A stretch of DNA of 64,000 bases, taken from Pseudoxanthomonas sp. F37. GTDB lineage: Bacteria; Pseudomonadota; Gammaproteobacteria; Xanthomonadales; Xanthomonadaceae. Location of the stretch: the NCBI RefSeq assembly GCF_022965755.1, contig NZ_CP095187.1:558001-622000 (forward strand), written 5' to 3'. The notes beneath the pieces are model-generated. The model worked only from the letters and a program-made list of their open reading frames with translations. It was not told the origin of the DNA and searched no databases. Shown piece after piece: positions 55,301 to 62,867 of this stretch. The position numbers were made by a program, and so were the translations under genes. Each line of letters opens with the position of its first letter. Within the stretch, counting starts at the first letter, position 1.

Positions 55301-58149
55301 CGGTCGGCATCGATGCCGGCAACACCGTCATCACGAATGTAGCACCAGGCGTGGCCGGCACCGACGCGGCCAACGTGGACCAGGTCACCAACCTGGTCGA
55401 TGGTGCCAGGACGCATTACTACAGTGTCAATGACAACGGTGTGGTGGGCGGCAACTACGACAACGACGGGGCTACAGGCATCAACGCGCTGGCCGCGGGC
55501 GTGGACACCTCGGCCGCTGGCGATGCCGCGCTGGCGCTGGGCTACGGTGCTGCCGGCGGCGGACTGAACGCCATCGCCATCGGCACGGACGCGTTGGCGT
55601 CCAATACCGGCTCCATCGCCATCGGCCAGGACACGGTTTCCAGCGGACTGGACACCATTGCCATCGGCACCGGTGCCTCGGCCACCAACTCGGTGGCATT
55701 GGGTGCGAGGGCCTCGGCGGGAGCCGGCGGCACCGCATTGGGCGATGGCGCCAACGCCACCCTGGCCGGCGGCGTGGCCTTGGGCAAGAACTCGGTGGAA
55801 GGCGCGGCCAACGCGACGGCCAGCACGACCATCGCCGGTACCACCTACACCTTTGCCGGCACCACGCCCACCAGCGTGGTCAGCGTGGGCAGCGTGGGCG
55901 CGGAGCGGCAGATCACCAACGTGGCGGCCGGGCAGCTCAGCGCGACCAGCACCGATGCCGTCAATGGCTCGCAACTGTTCGCCACCCACCAGGCTATCGA
56001 GGACGTGGCCGCTGGATTGACGCACTACTACAGCGTCAACGACAACGGCGTGGCCGGCGGCAACTACGACAACGACGGCGCTACCGGCATCAATGCGCTG
56101 GCTGCAGGCGTGGGCGCTTCTGCCGCGGCCGACAGCGCCACCGCCATCGGCGAGGGCGCCGTTGCCGGTGCGCAAGCCGGCGACGTGGCATTGGGAAGCG
56201 GCTCCACCACCGCGGCGGTGGTGGCCACGGCCAGCGGCAGCGTGGATGGCGTGACCTACACCTACGCCGGCACGGCGCCCACCAGCACCGTCAGCGTGGG
56301 CAGCGTGGGTGCCGAACGCACCATCACCCATGTGGCGGCGGGCCAGGTGTCATCGACGTCGACCGATGCCGTCAACGGCTCGCAACTGTTTGCCACCAAC
56401 CAGGCGGTCGGCTCGCTGGGCGTCAATCTGGATCAGGTCGGCGCCAGCACCGCCGCTACGCTGGGCGGCACCTCGGTGTACGACCCCGTCACCCACACGG
56501 TGACGGGCGGGCTTTCGGTGGGCGGCAGCACCTACACCACCGTGCAGGACGCGTTGACCCAGGTCAACACCACCGCCAGCGCCGGCTGGAACATCACCGA
56601 CGGTACCAGCAGCGGCAATATCGGAGCGGGCGAGACCCTGGCGGTCGCCGCTGGCAGCAATGCGGCCGTGACCTACGACGATGCCACCGGCACGCTGACC
56701 GTGGGCGTGGTGCCGGACCCCAGTTTCACCAGCGTGGCGATCGGCAACACCAGCATCACCACCGACGGCCTGACCATCATCGGCGGCCCCGGCATCACCA
56801 TCGCGGGGATCGATGCCGGCGGCACCACCATCACCAATGTGGCGGCAGGCGTCAATGGGACCGACGCAGTCAATGTGGATCAGCTGAACCAGGTGGTGGA
56901 GGGTGCCTCGGCGCACTACTACAGCGTCAACGACGGCGGAGTGAATGGCGGCAACTACGCCAATGACGGCGCCACCGCCACCGGTGCCATCGCGTCCGGC
57001 GTGGGCGCCAGCGCCACGGCGACCGATGCGGTGGCCATCGGCACCGGCGCCACGTCAGGGGACGCCAACAGCGTGGCCCTGGGCGCGGGGTCGGCCACGT
57101 CGGCAGCCGTGGGCACCACGGGCACGACCATCGCCGGTACCGACTACACCTTTGCCGGTGGCGTTCCGGTGGGCACGGTCAGCGTGGGCGATGCGGGAGC
57201 CGAGCGCACCATCACCCACGTGGCGGCCGGCCGCCTGTCGGCCACGTCGACCGATGCGGTCAATGGTTCGCAGTTGTACGCCACCAACCAGGCCATCGAT
57301 GCGCTGGACGGGCGGGTGACCACCGTCGAAGGCGACGTCGCCAACCTGACCGAGACCGTCGGAGGGTTCGATAGCCGCATCACGAACGTCGAAGGCGACG
57401 TGGCCGACCTGACCGAGACCGTCAACACCTTCGACGGCCGCATCACCAACGTGCAGAACGGCGCGGATGGCATGTTCCAGGTCAGCCAGGAAGATGCGAT
57501 CACCAAGCCTGCGCCTACCGGTACCAACGCAGCGGCCGGCGGCAACGGCGCGGTGGCCAGCGGCGACAATGCGCTGGCCGTGGGCAACCAGAGCACCGCC
57601 AGCGGCAACGACAGTACCGCGCTGGGTAACGGCGCCACAGCCTCCCACGGCAACAGCGTGGCGTTGGGCGCGGGCTCGGCCACCACGGTCGGTGCGCAGA
57701 GCAACTACAACGCCGCCTACGTGGGCGACAGCACCTCCACCGGCGAAGTCAATATCGGTGGCCGCACCATCAGCGGCGTGGCGGCAGGCACCGCAGGTAC
57801 CGATGCGGTCAACGTCAGCCAGCTCAATGGCGGCGTGAACTACGCCATCAACCAGGCCAACGCCTACACCGACAACCGGCTCAGCGGGTTCTACAGCGAC
57901 ATGTGGACGATGAGGCGCGAGGCCCGCGGCGGCACCGCATCGGCCATGGCCATGGCGGGCCTGCCGCAGGCCTACCTGCCGGGCAAGAGCATGCTGGCAG
58001 TGGCGGCCGGCGGCTACCAGGGTGAGTACGGCATGGCGGTGGGCCTGTCAGGCGTCACCGAAAACGGCCGCTGGGTCTACAAGGCGCAGGCCAGCGGCAA
58101 CACCACGCGCGACTGGGGCTTCACGGTGGGCGCGGGTATCCAGTGGTGA
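49375..58149 (+). CDS. Trimeric autotransporter adhesin (YadA/Hia type)
   Basis: Surface adhesin of 2,924 residues (type Vc secretion). It starts with the extended signal peptide region MNKIYKLVWSAALGQFV, hydrophobic part to about residue 70 (PADADV). YadA-like head repeats (AIGxxAxAxxxxAVAIG) span about 165-420, then neck modules (ITNVAAGRV...STDAINGSQL). Residues about 540-2000 are a long array of stalk/neck modules (AVNVDQLTA, NNSDGNIVVSKTTTDD, ITVGDTVINDGSISF). A second group of head repeats (about 2030-2650), a short coiled coil (TTVEGDVANLTETVGGF) and the C-terminal membrane anchor (about last 75 residues, ending VGAGIQW) complete it. Two small genes follow, including the partner TpgA. 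Confidence 0.95.
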   Translation: MNKIYKLVWSAALGQFVVTSEVANSRGKSGGRQGGATATVLQSWLVDKPLTLLYSATLVAVMAYSSPADADVLFNSSVIGSGDTICTNINDTTGATKFIGEWISVRCAQYRTSATNDANFYKTLVTGRSALALGGELFVNGGKIGLADYEGGTYGMRIGSVATVDAAIGLDAIAIGTAQTTANDGATSTPTTASAARTIAIGSATSSTAADALALGTTATASATNAIAIGTQSRADAAEAVAIGTNAVATGGRAVSIGSGNVANGNGAVAIGDPNTATGSGAIAQGLDNTATGNGAVAMGNTNMVGGGGQAVGVAGTAAQGAVGIGYQNTVAGQGAVGIGDRNTVSGSSAVALGRQSNATGLSAIALGLTASATNTYAVAIGGLAAATGENAVAVGQGANATMLDSLALGSNAVAGANAGDVALGANSSTTAVVATTGAIIDGVAYTYAGTAPQSTVSVGQPGFERTITNVAAGRVDATSTDAINGSQLLATNLAVDTLGMDLDALGDSTASSLGGTSAYNPATHTVTAGLAVGGTTYTNVQDALTQLDTVATAGWNVSAQGTNLTNVAPDETVDLNNSDGNIVVSKTTTDDDVTFDLADDITVTSVTAGGTVLDASGLTIAGGPSVTTVGIDAGNTVITNVAPGTVSSTSTDAVNGSQLFAVSEVANAGWNISDGTSSGNIAPDETLTVTAGSNAEVTYDDATSTLTVGVVADPSFNSITVGDTVINDGSISFTSGGPSISNGGIDAGGTVITNVAPGVAGTDAVNVDQLTAVSDIANAGWNISAQGANATNVAPGEAVDLNNSDGNIVVSKTTTDDNVTFDLADDITVTSVTAGGTVLNSSGLTIAGGPSVTTVGIDAGGTVITNVAPGVAGTDAVNVDQLTALGDTGVTFTGNDNTAGDVQRALGSTLSIQGDATTAGTYSGGNLQTVTDPATGTIHLQMADSPVFGATTINAGGTGIISGVTAGVAGTDAVNVDQLTAVSDVANAGWDISAQGANATNVAPGEAVDLNNSDGNIVVSKTTTDDNVTFDLADDITVTSVTAGGTVLNSSGLTIAGGPSVTTSGIDAGNTVITNVAPGTVSSTSTDAVNGSQLFAVSEVANAGWNISDGTSSGNIAPDETLTVTAGSNAEVTYDDATSTLTVGVVADPSFNSITVGDTVINDGSISFTSGGPSLTSTGIDAGGTVITNVAPGVAGTDAVNVDQLTALGDTGLTFTGNDNTAGDVQRALGSTLSIQGDATTAGTYSGGNLQTVTDPATGTIHLQMADSPVFGATTINAGGTGIISGVTAGVAGTDAVNVDQLTALGSSTAASLGGTSAYDPATQTVTAGLDVDGTTYTTVQDALTQVNSTANAGWNISDGTSSGNIAPDETLTVTAGSNAEVTYDDATSTLTVGVVADPSFNSITVGDTVINDGSISFTSGGPSISNGGIDAGGTVITNVAPGVAGTDAVNVDQLTAVSDVANAGWDISAQGANATNVAPGEAVDLNNSDGNIVVSKTTTGDNVTFDLADDITVTSVTAGGTVLNSSGLTIAGGPSVTTVGIDAGGTVITNVAPGVAGTDAVNVDQLTALGDTGLTFTGNDNTAGDVQRALGSTLSIQGDATTAGTYSGGNLQTVTDPATGTIHLQMADSPVFGATTINAGGTGIISGVTAGVAGTDAVNVDQLTAVSDIANAGWDISAQGANATNVAPGEAVDLNNSDGNIVVSKTTTDDNVTFDLADDITVASVTAGGSVLNSSGLTIAGGPSVTTSGIDAGNTVITNVAPGTVSSTSTDAVNGSQLFAVSEVANAGWNISDGTSSGNIAPDETLTVTAGSNAEVTYDDATSTLTVGVVADPSFNSITVGDTVINDGSISFTSGGPSLTSTGIDAGGTGIISGVTAGVAGTDAVNVDQLTAVSDVANAGWDISAQGANATNVAPGEAVDLNNSDGNIVVSKTTTDDNVTFDLADDITVTSVTAGGSVLNSSGLTIAGGPSVTTVGIDAGNTVITNVAPGVAGTDAANVDQVTNLVDGARTHYYSVNDNGVVGGNYDNDGATGINALAAGVDTSAAGDAALALGYGAAGGGLNAIAIGTDALASNTGSIAIGQDTVSSGLDTIAIGTGASATNSVALGARASAGAGGTALGDGANATLAGGVALGKNSVEGAANATASTTIAGTTYTFAGTTPTSVVSVGSVGAERQITNVAAGQLSATSTDAVNGSQLFATHQAIEDVAAGLTHYYSVNDNGVAGGNYDNDGATGINALAAGVGASAAADSATAIGEGAVAGAQAGDVALGSGSTTAAVVATASGSVDGVTYTYAGTAPTSTVSVGSVGAERTITHVAAGQVSSTSTDAVNGSQLFATNQAVGSLGVNLDQVGASTAATLGGTSVYDPVTHTVTGGLSVGGSTYTTVQDALTQVNTTASAGWNITDGTSSGNIGAGETLAVAAGSNAAVTYDDATGTLTVGVVPDPSFTSVAIGNTSITTDGLTIIGGPGITIAGIDAGGTTITNVAAGVNGTDAVNVDQLNQVVEGASAHYYSVNDGGVNGGNYANDGATATGAIASGVGASATATDAVAIGTGATSGDANSVALGAGSATSAAVGTTGTTIAGTDYTFAGGVPVGTVSVGDAGAERTITHVAAGRLSATSTDAVNGSQLYATNQAIDALDGRVTTVEGDVANLTETVGGFDSRITNVEGDVADLTETVNTFDGRITNVQNGADGMFQVSQEDAITKPAPTGTNAAAGGNGAVASGDNALAVGNQSTASGNDSTALGNGATASHGNSVALGAGSATTVGAQSNYNAAYVGDSTSTGEVNIGGRTISGVAAGTAGTDAVNVSQLNGGVNYAINQANAYTDNRLSGFYSDMWTMRREARGGTASAMAMAGLPQAYLPGKSMLAVAAGGYQGEYGMAVGLSGVTENGRWVYKAQASGNTTRDWGFTVGAGIQW
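51377..54985 (+). repeat. Long in-frame internal repeat of the adhesin stalk
   Basis: The segment around 51377-52930 recurs at about 53432-54985. Two anchor sequences checked (ATCAATGACGGCAGC at 51553 and 53608; GTGCAGCGGGCACTG at 52081 and 54136) are both offset by exactly 2,055 bp, that is 685 codons. Smaller modules of the same sequence are also found between and beside the copies. Copies are nearly identical at DNA level, pointing to recent duplication or gene conversion. Assembly errors in this stretch are a risk. Confidence 0.85.
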
Positions 58150-58472
58150 GCACCGATCGGAAGAACGCGGGTAGCGGCATCGCAACCAGGCCGCCGCCTG
58201 CCGCGCATCAGGAAACGGCTCTGTACTCGTCGGACAGAACGCTGCGCATCACCTTCATGGGCGAGAGCGCAACGGTCGCCTTGCAGGTAAGCGGCAGCCA
58301 GCGCAGGTTGTGCGAGTTGCTGAAGGAACTGGCGTTCCGGAACCTGCGCCATGCCATCGAGGTTTCGCTGGCGGATGGAGCGGCGCGCGCAATGCGGTCC
58401 GCGGTACCGGACGAGTTCCTGGCCCATATCGATTTGGATGAAATATTCAAGGGGAGAACCCGCAATGGATAA
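58146..58472 (+). CDS. Small unknown protein between adhesin and TpgA
   Basis: Protein of 108 residues starting at GTG 58146, which overlaps the adhesin stop (GTGA), and overlapping the tpgA start by 8 bp. After a Pro-rich N-terminus it reads ETALYSSDRTLRITFMGE, VALQVSGSQRRLCELLKELAF and PDEFLAHIDLDEIFKGR. No signal peptide, membrane segment or known motif. The tight packing between two secretion-related genes argues for a real gene, perhaps a cytoplasmic helper or regulator of adhesin production. Confidence 0.6.
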   Translation: MSTDRKNAGSGIATRPPPAAHQETALYSSDRTLRITFMGESATVALQVSGSQRRLCELLKELAFRNLRHAIEVSLADGAARAMRSAVPDEFLAHIDLDEIFKGRTRNG

Positions 58473-59295
58473 CAAACGGAGTGGAATGCTGCTTTTGGTG
58501 CTGATGGCCGTGGCCGCAGGCGGCTGCACCACCCATGTCAGTCGCGACATCTCCGCCGATGGCGTGCCTGGCGAGGTAGTGTTTCCCGCGATGGAACAGG
58601 CGGTGCTGAAGGAGGGAACGTTCCCCAACCCGGACAGCCTGCGCCTGGTGGCTTCCGGCGTAACCAAGGACCAGCTGTACGATCTGCTGGGCCGCCCGCA
58701 TTTCCGCGAAGGCTACGCCGGCGTGCGCGAGTGGGACTACATCTTCCATTTCCGCCGGGACGGCCAGGTGATCACCTGCCAGTACAAAGTCGTCTTCGAC
58801 AATCAGTATTACGCACGAAGCTTCTACTGGATGCCCGCGTCCTGCGCCGGCCTGCTCAGCGAGCCTGCGCCTGCGCCGGCACCGGCGCCTGCGCCTGCGC
58901 CGGCCGTCACCACCCGCCGCTTCGCGTTGTCCGCCAATACCTTGTTCGCCTTCGGCCGTTCCGGCCCAGGCGACATCCAGGCCGGTGGCCGGGCGGAGGT
59001 TTCGCGCATCGTCAACGAACTGCGCAAAACCCGGGGCGTGCGCCACGTTCGCGTGGTGGGCCACACCGACCCGGTAGGCAGCGATCAGTCCAATCTGGCG
59101 CTGTCCCAGCGTCGCGCGGATACGGTCCGGCAGCTGCTGATAGCTGAAGGTGTCCCCTCAGCGCTGATTTCCGCAGAAGGGCGGGGTGAGACGGAGCAGA
59201 TCAAGCAGTGCGACATGTCGCAGCCGCGCAGCGCGCTGGTTGCATGCCTGCTACCCAACCGCCGCGTCGAGATCGTGGCCGACGTGGAAGGGTGA
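58465..59295 (+). CDS. tpgA: TpgA-like peptidoglycan-associated lipoprotein (BamE-like + OmpA-like)
   Basis: Lipoprotein of 276 residues with signal ending AAGGC (Cys21). A BamE/SmpA-OmlA-like domain (about 45-125: GVTKDQLYDLLGRPHF and EWDYIFHF) is followed by a Pro-Ala repeat linker (132-148) and an OmpA-C peptidoglycan-binding domain (150-270: VVGHTDPVGS and LSQRRADTVRQLL). This layout matches TpgA, which anchors and stabilises the Acinetobacter adhesin Ata. A GGGGAG Shine-Dalgarno precedes ATG. The location right after a trimeric adhesin supports the same job here. Confidence 0.88.
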   Translation: MDNKRSGMLLLVLMAVAAGGCTTHVSRDISADGVPGEVVFPAMEQAVLKEGTFPNPDSLRLVASGVTKDQLYDLLGRPHFREGYAGVREWDYIFHFRRDGQVITCQYKVVFDNQYYARSFYWMPASCAGLLSEPAPAPAPAPAPAPAVTTRRFALSANTLFAFGRSGPGDIQAGGRAEVSRIVNELRKTRGVRHVRVVGHTDPVGSDQSNLALSQRRADTVRQLLIAEGVPSALISAEGRGETEQIKQCDMSQPRSALVACLLPNRRVEIVADVEG

Positions 59296-59563
59296 TGCCA
59301 GGCTTCGGCCTGCGTGCCGGAGAACGCATGGGGCAGGGACCCGCCGCCGTTGGGCGGTGCGTGGAAGCTGGAGGATCCAGCCAGGGAAGCGTTGCTGCCA
59401 TGGATGACCAACCCGTCCGCGAGCGCCAGGAGGGCGCCACGGACGATCTTCCAGAGACCGCCGCTTGTCTCTGGAAGTCGGGCGATTGCGGTTGTTCGCG
59501 CAACGGCAGCCCATGCGGTATGCCGTCGCCTCAGCGGCATGCCACAGAACGCGTACCGGCGGC

Positions 59564-59597
59564 CATCGGGGGAGGGATTGGCCTCCCCCGATGTTTT
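59564..59597 (+). terminator. Rho-independent terminator just before aqpZ
   Basis: Perfect 12-bp stem CATCGGGGGAGG / CCTCCCCCGATG (59564-59575 with 59582-59593), 6-nt loop, then TTTT. It ends 24 bp before the aqpZ ATG, so it terminates adhesin-tpgA transcripts or acts as a leader hairpin for aqpZ. The rest of the gap 59296-59563 contains no gene that I can support. Confidence 0.8.
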
Positions 59598-59620
59598 GAT
59601 CCTCAACCTGAAGGACTGAA

Positions 59621-60397
59621 ATGATCCGGAAACTGGCGGCAGAACTGTTGGGAACATTCTGGCTGGTGCTGGGCGGCTGCGGCACCGCCGTGCTGACGGG
59701 GGGCTATGTGGGCGGATTGGGTATCGCGCTTGCGTTCGGGCTGAGCGTGCTTACCGGCGCGTACGCGCTGGGGCGCATATCCGGCGGGCACTTCAATCCC
59801 GCCGTCAGTCTGGGCCTGGCGCTGGGCGGGCGCTTCCCGGCCAAGGCCGTGCTTCCTTATGCATTGGCGCAGGTGGCCGGTGCGGCGGCGGCGGCCCAGC
59901 TGCTGTTCTCCATTGCCCAGGGCGCCCCCGACTTCGATATGAGTGCGGAGGTCGTCGGTGCCTTCGCGACCAATGGCTATGGGGATCTTTCGCCTGGCGG
60001 CTATGCGCTGGGTGCCGCGTTCCTGACCGAAACCGTACTGACGGCCGTGTTCCTGTTGGTCATCATGGGTGTCACCGGCAAGGGTGCGCCCGCGGCGTTT
60101 GCGCCTGTTGCCATCGGTCTTGCGCTGACCTTGATCCACCTCATCAGCATTCCGGTCACCAATACCTCCGTCAATCCGGCGCGCTCCACCGGCGTGGCCC
60201 TCATCGTCGGCACGCCGGCGATGGCGCAGCTGTGGCTGTTCTGGGCGGCGCCGTTGCTGGGGGCTGGTATCGGCGGACTTCTCCATCGCTGGTTGTACCC
60301 CTCTTCCCGAGGGGCAAGGCAGAGAAAGTTGTTTCCACAAGCAGGCCTGAAGCGGGCCGTTCCACTCCCATCGAGAAACTACCGGGGAATGCCATGA
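59621..60397 (+). CDS. aqpZ: Aquaporin Z
   Basis: Inner-membrane water channel of the MIP family with six helices and two half-helices carrying [10 protein letters not shown] and TSVNPARS. The selectivity-filter Arg follows the second NPA. Length is 258 residues against about 230 for E. coli AqpZ because of a basic C-terminal extension after WLYPSS. A GAAGGA Shine-Dalgarno precedes ATG 59621. The stop overlaps the next start (ATGA). Confidence 0.95.
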   Translation: MIRKLAAELLGTFWLVLGGCGTAVLTGGYVGGLGIALAFGLSVLTGAYALGRISGGHFNPAVSLGLALGGRFPAKAVLPYALAQVAGAAAAAQLLFSIAQGAPDFDMSAEVVGAFATNGYGDLSPGGYALGAAFLTETVLTAVFLLVIMGVTGKGAPAAFAPVAIGLALTLIHLISIPVTNTSVNPARSTGVALIVGTPAMAQLWLFWAAPLLGAGIGGLLHRWLYPSSRGARQRKLFPQAGLKRAVPLPSRNYRGMP

Positions 60398-60867
60398 AGT
60401 ACTTCGTGATGCGGTTGGCAGTGACACTCTGCGTGTTGTCCGGATCGGCAGACGCCATCGCCCAGGCGCAACGCGCCCCGGCTGCGCCTGCACAGGCGGC
60501 GGCGCAAGCGGACATCGATCCCAATACGCTGGCCGGTACGGCGCTGCGGATACTGCAGGCCGTCGACCGTGACCAGGTGAGTCTGTTGTGGGATGGTGCG
60601 TCGGCGGTGACCCGGCGTACGACCCGGCGCGAAGACTTTCTGGGCCAGGTAGCCAGGACGCGCAAGCCGCTGGGCACGGTCGCCGGACGCAACTGGATGG
60701 CGGTGCGACGCCAACAGGTGGCGGTCGGCGGTCAGCTGCCGCCAGGCACGTATACCAGCGTGGAATTCGCGACACGGTTCCAGAACAATCGCATCGCCAA
60801 GGAGTTGGTTTCCATGCGGCGCGACGAAGACGGTGTATGGCGGTTCACTGGGTACGTCATCGAATGA
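60394..60867 (+). CDS. DUF4019-like exported protein
   Basis: Protein of 157 residues with a signal peptide (about 1-23, ending AIAQ) and an Ala/Gln-rich linker. The mature part (about 45-157) has [59 protein letters not shown] and the ending [12 protein letters not shown]. This order of segments is that of DUF4019 proteins. The start overlaps the aqpZ stop. No function is known to me. Confidence 0.72.
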   Translation: MKYFVMRLAVTLCVLSGSADAIAQAQRAPAAPAQAAAQADIDPNTLAGTALRILQAVDRDQVSLLWDGASAVTRRTTRREDFLGQVARTRKPLGTVAGRNWMAVRRQQVAVGGQLPPGTYTSVEFATRFQNNRIAKELVSMRRDEDGVWRFTGYVIE

Positions 60868-60983
60868 GTCAAGGGTACTGACCAGCACTCAATTGCCGCT
60901 CCTCGCCTAGCGCCCTTCAGCTCGGCCGGTGACTCGCCGCCAGCGGAACGATGCCGGCGGACTGGGTTGTATAACGTCTCGAT

Positions 60984-61298
60984 CTAGTCGAACACGTCCG
61001 ATGCTGGCGTGGCGTGTGCGGGGTAGATCCGTCGCTTGATCTGCTCCTTCTTCAGGACGGTCCGGTCTGGATGTACTCCGCAATGATCTTGCCGGCGCTC
61101 CCCGAGCTTCGTCGTGGGTCAGGTGCCCAGCAGACCCCAACGTCGCTTCCCGTGCTCCCAGGTGACGACCCAGGCTTTATGCCCACTGGGCTGCACCCGG
61201 AGCAGGAGGCCGCGCACCTGCGTGTCCCTGAGCTCGTACGCGCGATCCTTGGGCTTGGCAGTCGCGACGAGACGCTTGGTGAGGGTGGTGACTGACAT
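60984..61298 (-). pseudogene. Frameshifted tyrosine-integrase N-terminal fragment
   Basis: From an ATG at 61298 the minus strand reads MSVTTLTKRLVATAKPKDRA, then YELRDTQVRGLLLRVQPSG and HKAWVVTWEHGKRRW before a stop; continuation in other frames gives LTHDEAR and KIIAEYIQTG. This is the arm-binding (DUF4102-like) N-terminus of P4-type integrases, broken by at least one frameshift and lacking the catalytic domain. It lies 0.4 kb from a tRNA-Met fragment, a usual integration target. Confidence 0.7.
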
Positions 61299-61677
61299 CC
61301 GGGCTGCTTCCGTGGTTGGCGCAAGCCAAGGATAGGAAGGGTGGGAGGTTCATGATTGGATGCGGATCGTCCGCGTTGGGCCGCTACGTTGACCCATGCG
61401 TAGGGGTGCGCGCTCGTGAGATGGGTTGGAAGTCGCTCGACGGGTCTATGCGGCCAACATCTTGAGGGTGTCCCCGGCAAGGCGAAGTCTTCCGCTCCCG
61501 AGCGCGACATCAATCGACTTAACAACAGATGCACTGCCGACGGTAAGCCGGTCAGAAAAGAAGAATGCTTCTGTTCCGACGTAAGCCTTCTGTGGGGCCG
61601 ACTGGCGACAACCTCGAAGGCCTGGTTTAAGCCACCCTGAAGCCGGCACGTATAGTCCACAACCCCAAATCGCACCC

Positions 61678-61705
61678 AACAAAAAACCCGCCTCTCGGCG
61701 GGTTT
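61678..61705 (-). terminator. Rho-independent terminator downstream of tRNA remnant
   Basis: On the minus strand the stem AAACCCGCC/GGCGGGTTT with a four-base loop leads into TTTTTTG. It is placed 30 bp beyond the CCA end of the tRNA-Met fragment, as after a tRNA gene. The adjoining stretch 61299-61677 contains only a short minus-strand frame (61446-61682) that I cannot assign. Confidence 0.85.
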
Positions 61706-61734
61706 CTTCAACGCGTTGATTCCGCTCGGGAATC

Positions 61735-61780
61735 TGGTGGCTATGGGTGGACTCGAACCACCGACCCCAGCATTATGAGT
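61735..61780 (-). tRNA. 3' fragment of tRNA-Met(CAT), probable attachment site
   Basis: Read on the minus strand: an anticodon loop CTCATAA, variable loop, T-arm GGTGG-TTCGAGT-CCACC, acceptor strand CATAGCC and ACCA. This agrees with elongator tRNA-Met. The 5' half (D-arm and 5' acceptor strand) is missing on the expected side, so it is not a functional gene; it looks like the attR half left by an element that integrated into the tRNA 3' end. Confidence 0.8.
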
Positions 61781-61834
61781 GAAGGCTCGATGCGGCCAAG
61801 TGCCTGAAAATACTGAGGAATATCAGTGTTTTCC

Positions 61835-61854
61835 TAAGTCGGAGAGCCGACTTA
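61835..61854. repeat. Perfect 8-bp hairpin TAAGTCGG-AGAG-CCGACTTA
   Basis: A perfect stem-loop between the tRNA fragment and the end of the GIY-YIG gene. It may be the terminator stem of that gene, although no T-run follows on the minus strand. Confidence 0.5.
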
Positions 61855-61909
61855 CGGGTAGGTAAGCCGGCCTGAAGCCGAAAACTTTCCTGGAGCGCCG
61901 ACTTCCCTG

Positions 61910-62719
61910 CTACGTAGCGAGCTCCCTGAGCTGCACACCAAACGCGTTCTCCACAAACGAGATCGTTTGTGGCTGGCGTTCGAGTGAAGCCCGGACGAGG
62001 GGCGTCGTGTAAAGGCCGGAGTTTGGCTCCCACTTCGCCTCAGTCCTGGGAACGGAGACGATCCACTCCACCCGGAGGACGTACTCTGAGTCGGCGACAC
62101 TATCCGAATTCTCAGCCATGTCCTTTGCGACCAGATCAAAATGTTCGAGCAGTCGACCTTCATGGCGGTAGTCAAGATAGGGAACTGCGCGGGCCAAGAC
62201 CTTGCCGACCCCAACGTAGCCGCTGCCCTTGAGGTAAGCCACCACGACGTCGCCTTCGGCGAGGTCGAGGATCTGGTCGCGCCATTGAGGCCCTTGCCCC
62301 GCAGAGAGAAATCCAAGCCTCCGGCAGTCGTCCCAGTTGCGGTGAGATCCTTCTCCGACGTTGACGTAGTAGATGCCGTTCTGAAAGTCGAACGACGACA
62401 GTTCGCGATGCAGCGTATTCCTTGGGCGGAAGAGAGATACGAAGCGTCCGGCGGCCTTGTTCGTAAGTCCTTTTCCCAGCTTCCAGATCAGCGTCGTCTC
62501 TATGAGGTGAGCCTCCGCTTCAGAAAGCCCTGCGGCTACGGTTCGGATGATCGGCTGCAGTCCTTCTGCCTCAATGGCCCGGATACGTGCCACTTTTTCG
62601 GAGTCCGAATCGTCGAACAGGTGCGCAAACCTGCGCGATCCCTTCCCCTTTCCGTAGTAGAACTCCTCATAGTTCCTCGGATCGATATACACGTAAACGT
62701 AGTAGTTCCGGTCAGTCAC
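61910..62719 (-). CDS. GIY-YIG nuclease with C-terminal PUA/EVE-like domain
   Basis: Protein of 269 residues from GTG 62719, preceded by AGGAG at good spacing. The N-terminal GIY-YIG nuclease domain (about 5-95) has YYVYVYID, FYYGKGKG, the Arg-rich SRRFAHLF, the catalytic Glu region EAEAHLIET and Asn in GLTNKAAG; it is closest in pattern to LEM-3-like GIY-YIG domains. The C-terminal part (about 115-269) has YYVNVGEGSHRNWDDCRR, GFLSAGQGP, EGDVVVAYLKGSGYVGVGKV, like the PUA/EVE-type domain found beside nucleases of mobile elements. GC is lower than the chromosome. A restriction-type defence protein is a fair hypothesis. Confidence 0.72.
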   Translation of the reverse strand: MTDRNYYVYVYIDPRNYEEFYYGKGKGSRRFAHLFDDSDSEKVARIRAIEAEGLQPIIRTVAAGLSEAEAHLIETTLIWKLGKGLTNKAAGRFVSLFRPRNTLHRELSSFDFQNGIYYVNVGEGSHRNWDDCRRLGFLSAGQGPQWRDQILDLAEGDVVVAYLKGSGYVGVGKVLARAVPYLDYRHEGRLLEHFDLVAKDMAENSDSVADSEYVLRVEWIVSVPRTEAKWEPNSGLYTTPLVRASLERQPQTISFVENAFGVQLRELAT

Positions 62720-62867
62720 GGCCGCTCCTATGCCATCAAATAGCGCAGCCCCCTGCTGCGCTCGCGACTGGAATTGTGAATCGACAGATCCGAAAATCAA
62801 GGGGCAGCCCCGGCGGCAGCGATTTCCCAGTCGCGGTGGTGTGGCAGTCGAAGATCGTGCCGAATAG

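Noticed and set aside
51000..55400. Regularly spaced near-identical repeats considered as a CRISPR array or satellite
   Set aside because: The repeats are in frame, protein-coding modules of different lengths within one adhesin gene.
59208..59624. A 138-codon frame between tpgA and aqpZ
   Set aside because: No Shine-Dalgarno, composition typical of non-coding DNA, and it runs through the terminator stem and over the aqpZ start.
61446..61682. A 78-codon minus-strand frame with an ordered-looking C-terminus (SVVKSIDVALGSGRLRL)
   Set aside because: It starts inside the terminator hairpin and has no recognisable start signal or homologue I can name; perhaps a gene remnant, left unannotated.
61052..61711. 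A 219-codon minus-strand frame
   Set aside because: It crosses the terminator region and contains only a short piece (KIIAEYIQTG) of a frameshifted integrase; not an intact gene.
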